Assembly (NCBI GenBank): GCA_019914945.1
Contig: CM034099.1
Coordinates: 17,386,704 to 17,450,703, forward strand
Direction: 5' to 3'
DNA length: 64,000 bases
Origin: Typha latifolia
Lineage: Eukaryota; Streptophyta; Magnoliopsida; Poales; Typhaceae
Below, one piece after another: positions 49,321-62,749 of the stretch (its first letter is position 1; each line of letters starts with the position of its first letter). The notes under the pieces are model-generated. The model did not search any database, was not told where the DNA came from, and was given only the letters and a program-made list of their open reading frames with translations. The position numbers and the translations under genes were made by a program.

Positions 49321-52300
49321 TCAACAATTAATCCCACACTGCCTCACGTCGGGCCCCTTGGCTTTAAGTATGAAGGGGTCGATCCGAACCCAAAGCAACG
49401 AGAAGATGGAAGCCAAGAGCACGGACCAAATGACGACAATCGTGGGCGTCCTATTCTGCCTTCCCATGAGGCCCTTGAGGAACGGATAAAGATGAACTAT
49501 CACCCAGAAGGCGAAGAATAACTTCCCGAATAGAGGGCCCCACGACTGGTATCCGTTGTTAATCGCGTCCGATACACCCGCGACGACACCGATAAGATTT
49601 ATTATCAACAGAGTTGTGGGAGGGATCAAGAGAGTGGTCCACTTGAACTCGTAGAGCTCACCGAACTCCTCGTCGTCGGTGGCCTTGGACGTGACTGTAA
49701 AATTGGTGTCTATTCCGGCTAAGACTTTGAGCAGGCCTTGGATTACTGCGAAGAGATGCGCGGAGACGCCGCCGATGACCCAGAACTGCTCGTTACGCCA
49801 CCACTCCTCGATGCTGACGCCGCTCCACCGAAGCTCGAGGATGCCGGTGGCGAAGATGGAGATGAAGAGTGATATGAAGAAGAGACTTGCAAATGTACTT
49901 ATCTGCAAATGCCCCAGATTATTCGTGACTACATTTTAGTTACGAGACATGGAAAATCTTAATCATTAATAACATTTTGATGTGCGAGCTGGAACAAACC
50001 GTGGGCATGATGAACTTTCCGGTGAGCAGGCAAACGGCGGGGAGGGTGCAGTAGGCGAGGAGGGGAAGAGAGGTGAAGGGGTAGATGGTGGTGTTGACGT
50101 AGGCGAAGCGCTCGAGCCACTTGAGGTGGCCGTTCTTGTAGCCGTACCACACCGGGCTGTGACGGCTGAAGAAGATCTCGACGGAGCCGAGCGCCCACCG
50201 GAGAACCTGGTTGAGACGGTCGGAGAGGTTGATCGGCGCCGATCCTTTAAATGCGGGCCTCTTGGGCATGCAGTAGATTGATCTCCATCCTCGGCAGTGC
50301 ATTTTGAAGCCAGTTAAGATGTCTTCAGTGATAGATCCATAAATCCAGCCCAACTGCATATTCCAAGAATAGTCACAAAAATTTATACCAATTCCGTTGT
50401 TTAAATTTGATATCTAAGAAGGGTGCATATATATGTATATATACCTCAGTTCCCCATTCAGTCTTGTCCTCATAGCCACAACTGATGACATGAATGGCTT
50501 CTTTGAGAAGAGCAGCAGGGCTTGATGAGGGAGGAACTCCACCTTCCTCCATTAAAGTCGATGTCACGAATGCCGCCGACTGCCCGAATCGCTTCTCGAA
50601 GTTCATTTGTGACATCAGTAGCTCCTTTTCATTATCCATTCCTGATGCCATGACGCCAGTATTTAGTAGTCATAAATGTTGTTCTCTTAGGCTATATATA
50701 CATATATAGGTAATAGACCATAGTATAGTTACCTTCCTCTACTGGGTTCTCAATTAGTCCATCTTTGGAGAGCTTGTCCTTCTTGCGACGGCCAAAGCAC
50801 GGGCAGCAGTCGCAGCTCACCATTTTAGGACGTTTGGGTCCCTTGGGAGGGTTGTAGCCATAGAGAGCTTGTCTCCTAAAGACACACCCAGTTCCGACGT
50901 ATACTGGGCCTTGGATACCATCAAGGCCCTTCATGTTAATCTACAAAGTTCACCAAGCACGTAGGGGTAATGTTAGTGTGATCTATAGAATTTTGTTGGC
51001 ATGTTTCACTGTGGATTGTTACTTACGTCGAAGAAGACGGTATTGCGATTAGCATATCGGTCGTGCCTATCTATGCCATCGAATCTTTGAGGGAACTGAA
51101 CATAGCACACTCTTCTTCCAGTCTGAGGATCCATCAAGAAGCACATGGCTTCTCTAACGGCCTTGCTGTTGTTGATGTAGTGATCACAGTCCAAGTTGAG
51201 CATAAACGGGGCGTTTGTGAGCACCGCAGAGACACGAATCTGACAATTTCCCAAAACCATAATTAAAAAGAAAAAAAAAATTTTGAACTTTGAATTCCAT
51301 CATTATTAATGACCAACTGATGTAGTTTATACCAGAGCATTCATGGCTCCTGCCTTCTTGTGGTGCTGAAAGCCAGGGCGCTTCTCACGAGAGACGTAAA
51401 CAAGTCGAGGAAGCTCATTTCCTTCGGAGTCATGACCTCCGCTGTGGCCTAGAAACACCTGGATCATGCCAGGATGATCGCGCGTGTTGTTACCTGGCCA
51501 TGGAGTCCCATCCTGCATGATCCACCCTTCAGGGGGTACTTTCATGGCTTTCGCAACCAACGCATTCACTCTGACTTTGAATTCTTCATACTCCCTCTGC
51601 TCAAATGAAAGTAAAAAAGGAATACAGAGTTTGTATTATTTCAGACCAATCAACGACTAAAATTTTTACGGCGTAAGAGAGTGATGTACGTTCGTACCTT
51701 CATCGCGCGTCTCTCCTTAACAAATGTGGGCTGGACTTTGTCTTTGAGGTAATCGACCTTCTCAGAGAAGTACATCTCGGGCGCCCGCGGCTCGATTGCG
51801 AACTTCTTGCAGAAGGGCACCCATTTCCTAGCAAACTCAGCAGTCGCTGAGAGGGATTCAAATGTGAGCATTGATGCGCCATCATCTGAGACATAGCAAG
51901 ACACCTTGTCCACTGGGTAGTCCACAGCCAAGATCGATAGCACTGTGTTAGCAGTGACGAGCGGTGGCTCCTTCAACGGATCCACTGTGCTCACAAAGAG
52001 ATCCACTGGAGAAAGCATTGAGGGCTCCCCTTCCCTCTCATATCTGCAACAAATAAAATTTAGCTCCGATTAAATCGTCTTCTATCTATTCACTTAAAAT
52101 AGTCATGAGTGATCCATCACCTGAGAGATAGGCGGTCGAGATAAGTTTCCCGGTCGATTGGAAACCATTTGGGGAACTGATCGAGGATCCATGAAACCGC
52201 AAACCAAATTTCGCATATGACGGATGTAAGCCACAATCCTATGGCGTCGTTGACAGGGTTGAGGAGTCGGTAGCGGAGAAAGAAGGCTAGGATTACGAGA

Positions 52301-53630
52301 CGAAACACGATCACCATGCGATAGGGGTTGATCTTGCTTGAAGCTATCGCCACCTTTCTCGATAACGGCTGCCTTGCTTCATCGCTCCTGCATGATTCAA
52401 TAGCACACAATGATGCAAACTTGAGCTTCCCAAGTATCGTCTCAAATAAACAAACTTACAGTGGCATGTCTGGATCGAATTCGTCTGGTTCACCACCCAG
52501 AATGCCTTGCTTGGATTTCCAGTCATCCATTCTTTCTTTCCAGCCTCCATCTTTCTTTTCATCCCATCTAGTACTGCCTATATAACCTCACCAAAAACAA
52601 CAAAAAAAAGTCCATTCACATATTAGATCCAATGTAATTAACACGGTGGACTTTAAAAGAAGCAAGAACAGCAGCTAACCAGGCTCAGACTCAGGGTATG
52701 GATGGACGCGCTTGTGGAGCGCGGATGAGAGATCGCCATGGCTATGGTTACTTGCTATTGGAAACTCTCCACTCACCTGGATTTCATTTCGATCAGGACA
52801 TGATAGCTATGATAAAAACATATACAAATGCATGCTTTTAGATTGGAGGAATTCCAGTTACCTGACGAGAGCGAGTGCCGGTTATGATAGGTGGAATCTG
52901 AGGGGTATTGCTTTCAGCATCCTCAGGGCCCCTTCCGTAGCTCATCTTTCCATAGAGCATTGCCTCTGTGATGTGCCTGTTCTGCTGTCCTTGCTGCTGC
53001 TGCTTGTTCTTTTCATCATCAATGTTGAATTCATGCTCTAAGTCATCGATATCTTCCTCGTCCTCATCTCCCTCTACTCTTGGGCTCCCTTCATATGTCA
53101 AGTACTAAATTAGTCTCACTACTTGGATTAATGGTGAAAAATGAAATAGACTAGTAGGCTAAAAATTTGAAAATCAATTAGAAGAACAGCAGATCAGAGT
53201 AATTCTAATGGAACATCAACAATCTGAGATAGAAATTAAGTGAAACAAACATACCCTTGAGCCGCTTGTAGCGCGTCTTGCATTGCGGACAAAGCTGAGT
53301 CCCCTCCCGCCTCTCGTATTCATAGCACGTCCGGCAAACCGGGAAGCCGCACTCATTGCACGCGACGAACAAATCCCCGTCCACCGTCATCCCAACTTCG
53401 TCGCCGCATATCTCACACACCTGACCGCTTAACGCTCGCAAGGGTTTCGGCTACACCAAGAAGAACCAAACAACCATAAAAAAATTGCTAGACCATCAAA
53501 AAAGAAAAAGAACTATCTTCGAAAATCAGGGCATGTTTTTGTTCAATCTGAGTACCTCCTCATGGCCACGGATGAGGACGAGCTCGTTCCGGTTGTGAGA
53601 ACCAGCGACTAGTCCGGCGCTCGCCTCCAT
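49321..53630 (-). CDS. CESA7: Cellulose synthase catalytic subunit, secondary-wall CESA7/IRX3 type
   Basis: Thirteen minus-strand exons give 1047 residues: 53630-53556, 53450-53255, 53088-52862, 52776-52680, 52577-52460, 52387-52121, 52043-51698, 51596-51333, 51239-51027, 50940-50733, 50641-50445, 50353-50000 and 49902-49321. The N-terminal RING-type zinc finger spans residues 37-82 (CEIC to CPQC). An acidic variable region follows, then two membrane helices. The GT2 domain has DD380-381, DCD547-549, TED745-747 and QVLRW785-789; six more helices end at CGINC. It makes beta-1,4-glucan from UDP-glucose in plasma-membrane rosettes. The N-terminus ([18 protein letters not shown]) and the tail [11 protein letters not shown] point to the CESA7 class, which works with CESA4 and CESA8 in xylem and fibre walls. 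All catalytic motifs are intact. Confidence 0.95.
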
Positions 53631-53808
53631 CTTTGCTCCGGTGTCGTTGCTCAGGAATTGCACACCGGAGTACACTTGCTATGATCGTGGGAAAATTGGG
53701 TTTTTGTAGGCAATACTTGTTGAAATCTTTGTATAGATTGATGCTTTATTAGGTTGGGGAGTCTTTGGCTTGGGTCTCATTCTCACACCTAATGTGTTTG
53801 TTGCCCGA

Positions 53809-53819
53809 GGTTGGTTGGT
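53809..53819 (-). promoter_or_regulatory. Overlapping SMRE-like MYB46/MYB83 sites upstream of CESA7
   Basis: GGTTGGT at 53809-53815 and 53813-53819 read ACCAACC on the gene strand, matching the secondary-wall MYB element ACC(A/T)A(A/C)(T/C). They lie about 180-190 bp upstream of the ATG. A TATA-like TATACAAA (53735-53728) would put them just upstream of the transcription start. Another TATA candidate near 53920 would place them in the leader. Confidence 0.4.
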
Positions 53820-53899
53820 TGCAGAGTCGCCATTGCCGCTAAGTGAAGATATCTCCAGCCTACTCAACCGCCCTTTCCCGCCTTCTCTTCTAACTATAC

Positions 53900-55587
53900 A
53901 TCCTTTCAGAGTTAGGTAATTTTATATCCCATATGACCAAACTGCCCTCTTCTTGGTTGTCAAAAGAGACGTCGTCCATGATGTTCGCCTTTTGGTTATC
54001 TTTACTTCCTCTCCATTTCTTCGTACAATTTCTCTTCAAGATTAGCAACTAAATAAAGTTATTTTTAATATATTATTTCTAAAGGAAGAAGAATTAATAA
54101 AGAGTATATGTGACAAATTCAGGACAGTAATTTTTAAGAAAACTAAACGTGAAAGTCCATCATCTCACAACTCATAATAGTATTTGAATATTATCGTCTA
54201 TCTCAAAATGATGGCTTTTGTTTTTAGTTTTTTTTTTTTAATTTCAATGGAGAAGAAAGATAATTGAAGAGATACCAATTGGCAACGAATCAAGTATGTT
54301 ACAGTTGTGAATGAAATCATAAGAAGCGGTATGAATACTTGATGCTCAAGATATCTTGACTGGAGATTGACTGAGATGCAACACCAAATATTTCCTACTA
54401 GCTCCTCTGGGTAACTACTCTTTCCCCTTTTAGTTATACATCCAGAGGTATTTTCTTGCACTAAAACTACAATAGCTTCTTTCTCGTGTGCTAAAAAGGA
54501 TTGAAGGCAAGGGCCTAACTTTCAAAGGTTAGTCTATACTTAAACAAAGTTTTTCCATTAGTGGGCCAGGCTGCATGCTTGGCAGAGAGAGATGACTGAG
54601 CTGGGGGTCCTTGCACTTCAAGGAATGGAAAAGGGGTTAGGTGCATTCAATACGTCAGTGTTGCAGATTAAAAACATTTTATCTGTTAAAGAAAAATCTG
54701 GATCTACTAGCAAGCGAAACAAGGTTATCATACAATGACACACCAACTTGTTTTGATTCCTATTTGCTTTTTTATTCATCCTCTTTTTGATCGTTCTCAC
54801 GTCTTTTAAACTCTCATATCTTGCACTGAAAACTTGACGTCCAGATCTTACTCTAAGTTTATACTCTGTAGCTAAAATTGAAGAGACCTCTGGTTAATTT
54901 TTCTTCAAATTTGGATAGCTTGGCACTGAGTCCAAAAATCCACAATTTGGTTTTACATGTTTGATGGGAAAGTGAAGACGAAAAAGATTAAGAACCGTTA
55001 CATGAAGATCCAATTTTCACTGTTTAGAATGAATCGAAGTGAATTTAGGAGTTGTACAAGTATACAAGCTATTACCAAGACCACTGTTTGAAAGAAAGAA
55101 AAAAATGCATGAAAGATGATCAAGTGAGACTTCTCAAAACAGACTGCATAATAACTAGCTCTCCATGCATCAAATACTTGCCAGTTTCCTACTTGAGATC
55201 GGACACTAATAAGAAATCCATCATAGCTTCCTCATGTAGCATGTGAGAGTATAAATTCAAAGAGGAACAATACAGAAACAGAGAGTACAATAAGGCATCG
55301 ATGGCATTTAGCCTTGTTCTTATTGAGCTCAATGCAAATTAAGCATCAGCCCAAGAACAAAATCCACGGCTTTTTCTTCGTCTTAAAAGAATATTAAACA
55401 CTCTTTGACCTCACGAAATATACAGCTCATAATATTACCTGTTTCTCACATCTGCAGCAACTGACACTAACTGCTCATGGGTGAAAGGAAACCAAAAAAT
55501 AGAGAAAAAGAAAATTCAAACATCCTGTTTTTCCAGTTACAGAAGCTAAACGATGCAGCCAGGAGAAAGAGGTAGGACAGCTACAAT
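53900..55587. other. Intergenic region between CESA7 and eIFiso4G
   Basis: The left part is CESA7 upstream sequence. The part from about 55300 is probably the eIFiso4G 3'UTR. No other gene, RNA or transposon is recognisable. Confidence 0.5.
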
Positions 55588-58500
55588 TCAGGAGAGAAGA
55601 TTCTTGCAAGACTCGACGTCAGCTGCCTGTGAGCTCAAGATAGCCTCACCAGATGGGTCTGCTTCAATGCTTTTCATCACCGCATAAAAAATTGCTTGTC
55701 GGAACCTGGAATCCTCCACTTTCTTTAAAACCTCTTCCACCACTTTGAGGCTCAGGCCACGGGCCAGAATCAATTTCCCAACTACTTCACCGAAACAAGT
55801 TGGTGCTTTTGGTAAGTCGATGCCAACATCATCCAGCATAGATGCATAGAGCAAGCATCCGGTACCCAAGTCTCTCGGCTTAAGGACATTCTTGGCAAAC
55901 AGGAATTCCAAGAGCCTGACAACAGGATCTATGCAATTTGACCCTTTATCAAGAGCAAGATTAATGGCTTCTTTGACAACTTCTGGGTGATAATCTGGAC
56001 ACTTTAACTCCTCTACACACTGCAATGCTTCATCAAGTATGCGGACATGAAAATACTCTTCCAGAAGAGCAACAGTCTTCTTATGTAGCTCAGTTGGGTT
56101 TAATTTTGGAGCAGTTGGTGTCTTTTCAGTTATTTGAATTATAGTTGGGGCCGCACCGAGAGGTTTCAACGGTCCAACATTTTGAGCTGGCGACTCAACC
56201 GTCCCTGAAATAAGAGTCGAAGGACGAGTTGGTGGACCACCACCACCCTGCAGAAGTGCACTGGTCTTCCCACTTATCAACCCCCCACTACCCTGTGGAA
56301 GTAGCTTGGAGTTGATAGGTGAAGGCTTACCAATCAAAGAGCTCCGGCTGCGATCAACTTTCTGCATGGATTTGGAACGTGGAACTTCCCAGTCATCACC
56401 ATCCAACCCTGGCATTCCAGGCATCTTTCTTGTCCCAGGCATTCCAGGCATCATGCCTCCAGTTCCAGGTCGGTTCATAGGAAAAGCTCCAGGAGAGAGG
56501 GACCCTAAAGCACTAGCATTACGACCATTCCTCATGCCTGCAGTTGCACCTGGACGCAAGCCAAGATTCTTTTCTGCTTCACTGTGGATTTCGCTAATGG
56601 TTTTAGCCTTCACCTGCAATTCCAGAAGACAAGAATTTCAGGAAACTAGAGAGTAGATTCTTTCCTCAAGTATCATCAGCTATGACAACAACTACCCACA
56701 TCTCTTAACACAATTGACCTTCCTAAGAAAGAACATGCTAACATTCTATGGTTCTTAACAAAAAAAAAACATAAATTCCACTATGTTAATTCTTTTTCTA
56801 AACAAAATGTGTCATTTCTTTTTCTGTAGCGGTCAGACTCTCCATTAATGGGGCATAAACTTGTGCACCCCAGACCATGCATTGGCTGAAATCTCATGCA
56901 CTGTGACCTTAAATAACAAATACAGCAATCTTCTTATGTCTTATACTTATATTATTATGCCAGACTGGATCCAGCAAGATCCTTTGGCTTAGATTTCTTG
57001 AATGAAAGATGAACAACATGCAAAAGGATTACCTCTTCACGTCGGGGGACCCACTTGTTGGCGCGCATATCAAGGACATCACGCACCATGAAACGCAGCC
57101 GAGGTGCCAGCTGAGGGTTTGTTGTCAGCTCCTTCAACCGATTAAAGTAGCCATCACTGAATCGACGAGACTTAGTGCTTTCATCCAACTGCTTACCAAT
57201 AGTGTTGAAAAACTGACAAATGGCCTCAACATTTTCCTCTGGAGGGCATGTCTTGCTATCATGTCCCAGTAATACCTGTTTCAAGCACAAATTCTTCAAT
57301 GAGTACAAACCTTAGTTTCACCTAATTTCATAAAATACTTGAATATGATATATATAAACCTGAACAATGTGATGAACTATCTTCTCTGGCACCATATTTT
57401 GCTTTAGCAGCTCCCCAATTAATCGAATGTTGCCAAGAGTCCGTAACTTCACCAGTCTTTCTTTATCCCTCCGCTCCATTTCTTGGTCCGGGCTTGTCAA
57501 CTTTCTAACCTCAGCCCTCAGACTGTCAGCACCTTCAAATGCCTCCTGACAATTATTTAAGAGTATACGTTTGAAAGTTATCTCTTTCCCACCAGGCTCT
57601 TCAGCAGGAAATGCTGGTAGCTTTTCACTGAGATCAGAACATAGCTGAGCATACATTGGACAAAAGGTAGGCTCAAAAACAGCTTTTTCAAATATGAGAG
57701 TGATGACATCCTGTAAGACCAATGCAGTAGGCATTAATAATCTACCGCATTATATAAATGTATGAGATCAATACAATAGAAAATAAGGAAAAAAATTGTA
57801 CCTTTAAGATATCATGTGTAGTGATCCCTGCATCAATCAGCTGACCCTTGAGAACGTCAAATTTCTCTGGTGTCAATTTGTTTAGTATACTGCATGACTA
57901 AAAACAATCAGTATGCATGAATAAAAGTAATTTGATATTCACAGTAGCAACAAAATTGAGATAAAAATTAAAACAAACAGAAAGAAAAATTATCTAAGAG
58001 AACAAATTTAAATGCAAAACCAGATGACAATGTATCACAATGTAATCTCTCCAACCAGAATTAATAGCAGGCCAAAATTAAAATTCAGGTTCATTACCCT
58101 TTCACAGTTTTCAGAACCCTTTCTTTCTCAGAGATATTGCTTCTTCGGGCAGACCATGGCACTTCAGCCTTTATTAGAGCAGGAGGTCCTACCTGATGGA
58201 TTGTAACAACATAGACAAATATCAAAGACTGGTATCACCATAGCATAATCTAACATGTTCAGCATCGTTATAATACAAATAAAATAATCAGACAGAAGAC
58301 ACATGATTATAAAATCCACAAAATATTTCTCCAACCATATAAAACCTGACAGTCATATGGTTAAGTAGGAGTTACATTTTTTCTTCACTTGACACTCCCT
58401 TAATGAGCCATGGTATATTTATAATGATTGGAAATATTTGCAGCATAACAGAAGCTAGTAAGACAAAAATAATAATTGTTTCACAAGGAAAAGACATATC

Positions 58501-61500
58501 AAACAATAAATAGATCTTAACAACAGCAGCACCAACAGCAGCAGTATATCCAATTAATTGAGATTGGCTACATGTACCTGTTTCATCCTTACACTTGAAT
58601 AGTAGAAAGAGATTTTATCTTGTATTTGTAAAACATTCATCAGATTTTTCTTGATTTGGCTAAATACTGTGTTTTCGATGATCTTAACTATGTTTCATCA
58701 TTATTTTTTTTTAACTGTTGGAGTCAGGTTGAGTTTTCGGATCTTTTGTGTCTGAATCAGATTTGAAAAAACTTAAAAACACTGATTTGGCTAAAGAGTG
58801 TGTTCTGGAGCCATATGGCTAATAGCTAGTGCCATGACAACTCTTGATGGACATCCAGTCATTCTGCAAAAGGAGATCAATTTTTCCAACAAGAAAAAAG
58901 GAAGTTTGAAACAATTTGATCTTCACTATTCTTTATAGATACGTTCAAACAAGTGCAAAGTACGATTTTACCAAACTCCTGGAGTAAGATGGGCCATCTT
59001 GTTTTGCTTATTGAATTATCCATGTATTTAACTTGTCCACATTCCTCATAATTTGGATAAGATGTTTATTTAAAATTTTAATTGGAAACTCATGCTAAGA
59101 CCTACTTCAAAGAAAAGGAAACAATAGAATCAACAGAGAACTAACACCTTGACAAGAAAGTTGATAGTAAAAATTGATAAAAGGATTAGTTAATTTTACC
59201 CCTTGGCTAGAAGAAACTTGAACTCTCGAAGAAAATTGGGAGATCAATTGATCCTGCATAGTGAATTGCTCTCCTTGTCTATCGCGAGCGGAGTCCCAAG
59301 ATTTCTCCTCTCCCGCTGAGGACAATTGTGGTGCACGGCCACGCCAATCACGATTGTCTGGCTCGGAGTAACGAGCATGTTGACTTTGCAACTACAAAGA
59401 TGAAAAGAAAAAACAAGAATCAGATTATCATGAAGCAAAAAAAAGCATAATATGACATCTCTTTCTATTGGTAAAGTCATCGATATCATCATTTATTAAT
59501 AGAAAATCCGAAGCTAATTATATTCTGAAATAGACATAGACAAAATCAGACTAGCAGAAAGTAACAAATTATGGAATTTACAAGTTGCACACTACTGAAG
59601 GAAAAAGGCTAAGGATCTTACATTTGAATCGCTGCGACCCCAAGTTTGATCTTCACCATGAAGTTCTGCCTCAATTTCTTGCTTTATTTTCAAGATATCA
59701 TCTGGTAGGTCAACAACCTATGACAAAGCCAAAAAAAAATCAAAACCAAGGAAGTAATGATGCCAATGGACTTCAGGATTCCATAGCCACCATCGTCCAG
59801 AAATAATGACTACATATCTATCAGCAAGAGCCTGTGTTTGGAGAGTGACAGAAGATGCAAGGAAAGCTTTATTCTTGCCAGCATCGAAATACCAAAACAC
59901 ATGGTATCTCTGCCAAACAGTAGGGAATACTCATACAAAAAATAATAAACATTTGAGAACTAATATTTTGCAATTTGCACCATAAACCTAATATAGTATA
60001 TCTTGAGAAATAAAAAAGGTAAACAAAAAATCACTTCATTAATTCATAAAACAATTCAAAATGCCAACTTGTTCTTTAAATGACATAATCCTGACTAGTA
60101 GCCAATCTGATGACAACCAACCAGAAAATAGTTCAATTTCTTGTGCCAAAAGAAAGACAAGGAGAAAAGGTCAAGAAATACTAAGGCTTATTTGGTGGAT
60201 AGAGTTGTACAACTCATATCCCTGTTGAAGTTTAGGCTCATGAAACTTAGCGATATCACTCAAAAGAGTTCTTCTATATATGGAAATCATCCAGATGAAG
60301 GAGAAAGATAACTCTTGATTTAATAATCTAACTAATGATGGAAGAAATAAGGCAATAACTAGATGAAATAAAACCACAACCCTACAAGATTGGGGAAACA
60401 GTAAAAAATAATGTTGTGCTGGTGACTTTCTTGGGGAGTATTGCACCTGGAAAGCAAAATTCTAGTGAATTTCAACTCATATCAAGTTATCCCTCTCTTC
60501 TTGTTTACTACTTATCCCTCTCTTTGCCTATTACTTCCCTGTTAAAGTTTTAGCCATCATCCTCTTTGTCTGCTTCTAAAGTTTAAACATCATAATCTAA
60601 CTTCTCTTGATGCAACTACCTTTGCAACCCCCTTTTTCACTTTCTCCCTTCATTATTTCTCTATTTCAAAATAATATAATGTTATTCCTATGGCAACATT
60701 ACAGTTTATAGGGGAAAATTTTCATAAAATTATCAGAGAACCATGAATTATCTAAACAAACTGATACTAATTCATCGCATTACTTTGGAACATATCTGAT
60801 CATTCAGATGTTTCACTTTGGCATTTAATCACAACAATTAAAATACATGTTCATCTTATGGGCAGGAAAGTTAGAAAGGGAGCATATAAACCTTTTCACA
60901 AGTACTCAACATACCTCACGCAATTGTAGAAGTTGCTCCCTTGTATAACGGACACATTCACGAGACTCAAAGCGTGAATCGCCAATCTACAGCAGATCAA
61001 CAAAAGAACTTCACAAAACATCCAAAAGACAAGTATGTGACAAAATTTGCAACTACCCAAGATGGCTACCTTCAGGCATCAACATTTTCTGAAGGACATA
61101 TTATTGTACATATTAATTCTCCATATCTCAAAGTTGCCATTTTTTTGGTAAAAAACAAATGACTAATCAATAAGATTTACAATCTCTGGAGTAAATTTGA
61201 CAAAATATCATATATTTGCAATCAGAAATATCATGGTTGTCTCAACGATGAAAATGAGACTAACCAAAATTTTATATTAATTATTAAGTGTTCGGGAACT
61301 TCATTAAGATCTCTACAGATATTTTCAACAAGAAACACAAATGATGGGAAAAATAACAATTTGAGCAATGTGACGGCATGTCAATGGAGAAGCAATCTGG
61401 CATGCTTAGGGTCATCCAATAATCTAATTCAATGATATATTAACTCCCCTATTCAATAAGGTAATTCTCATTACTTTTGTACTCTCCTAGACTCTTCCAA

Positions 61501-62618
61501 TAATGCCAGGTGAAAGAAGAGCTCATTCATTTAAGTTTCACTTAAAGACCAAATGGTCCACAAAGTGGGCAAAGCTAAAAAGTGTATAAGAGAATGGAGC
61601 AGTATGTAGTGTGCCACTCTCCAAAAATATTTGGCTTGTTATGGTCCAAAAGTACCTTCTTAGGAATCATGTAATTATATTTCATTTGATCCTGCAATTT
61701 TGTCATCAGTAATCAAAGAAAACAACCTGTCCCCCTCTATCTTGTTATGCTGTCTCGAGCTGCTTTAACTCTCTCGATAGGAAAAAAAAATAAAAACAAA
61801 AGGGAAACCCGAATCATCTAGATGCTTAATATCTCAACCCCAATAGCAGGCGGACTATTTGTGGGTACGCTAAATAATTCGTTGACACTTATCAACTATT
61901 TTGGGTCAACTAATAAATATCATTTGCTATAATGTAACAACGAACAGTTCATTGGTGTCATCATATTATTTAACTGAAGTAGCAAAACTCACCTCACATA
62001 AACTCATACTCTGAAACTGCTTATTGCTTATCAAATTAGTATAATAGGTTATTTCCTTTACAACTTGATTTCCCAACAAATAGCCTAATGAACGATGCAT
62101 GCCGATATTATTTTCCAGTACGATGTCAGGAACTATCAAAATAAATCCTAGAATAAACTCTAAAGTTCGATAGGAAATAAGACCAATAAACAGCAAAAGT
62201 TAAGAGGGGCACTCGCTTAATCATCCAAATAAACAATATTCCGACAAAAAAAAAACCATCAAGATCCCATCTTTTTCACAAATTCCACACAAGTTAAGCC
62301 CATAAGCATCAGATCTTGGCCCCAAGTAAGTCACAGTTCTATCTGAACCCGATTTTTGTACAAAAAAATCAAATCGAATCGAATCGAATCGAAACAGAAG
62401 AACCACCAAAGCCCAGCATCACGAATCCTTAGATCCAAGAGAAGAAAGCGGCTTACCTTTGTGGCGCCGCCATGAGGGCGGAGGAAAGGAGAGTCCGCAG
62501 CGTACGAGGAACCACCTCCGGCGGCGGCCGCGGCGGAATCGAAGCGTGGAGCGAGGAGTCTACTGCCTCGGTTTCCACCTCCCGGCCGCAAGCTAATAAC
62601 CGTCTGATCCGACTGCAT
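55588..62618 (-). CDS. EIF(ISO)4G1: Eukaryotic translation initiation factor isoform 4G (eIFiso4G)
   Basis: Minus-strand exons are 62618-62457, 60986-60915, 59717-59622, 59391-59200, 58192-58098, 57889-57802, 57710-57360, 57275-57033 and 56613-55588, giving 774 residues. The N-terminus ([20 protein letters not shown]) matches the plant isoform. The eIF4E-binding motif YTREQLL (YxxxxL-hydrophobic) is in exon 2, residues 55-78. A MIF4G domain (about 205-430; [18 protein letters not shown] to [11 protein letters not shown]) binds eIF4A. A Gly/Met/Pro-rich linker with MPGMPG repeats follows, then an MA3 domain (about 609-725; [16 protein letters not shown]). It scaffolds the plant-specific eIFiso4F cap complex in the cytoplasm. 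It lacks the long N-terminal extension of eIF4G, as expected. Exons 2, 3 and 4 are all phase 0 at both ends. Confidence 0.94.
58515..58580 (+). repeat. SINE-like tail relic in an eIFiso4G intron
   Basis: A CAA/CAG-type triplet run is followed by 'attgagattggctacatg', resembling the conserved 3' end of Au-type SINEs. It is divergent and the 5' part is absent. Confidence 0.35.
62363..62391. repeat. (AATCG)n short tandem repeat
   Basis: Four AATCG units lie in eIFiso4G intron 1, just downstream of exon 1 on the gene strand. Confidence 0.75.
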
Positions 62619-62749
62619 ACCTCGATCGAGTCGCGATGGGCTAAACACAACCGTCCGATGAGAGACAAAGGGGGGAAGACGAGCACGAAGAGAGCCTTCG
62701 GCGGAGCTCTCCTCAATGGAAAAGAGAAGTGGGCTTTTTATGGCTAGGG

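Noticed and set aside
48928..49489. Plus-strand ORFs at the CESA7 3' end
   Set aside because: They are antisense to the CESA7 3'UTR and last exon, with no family resemblance or splice context.
62619..62648. Longer eIFiso4G N-terminus
   Set aside because: The upstream codon is GTG. The ATG at 62618 gives the MQSDQTV start expected for the family.
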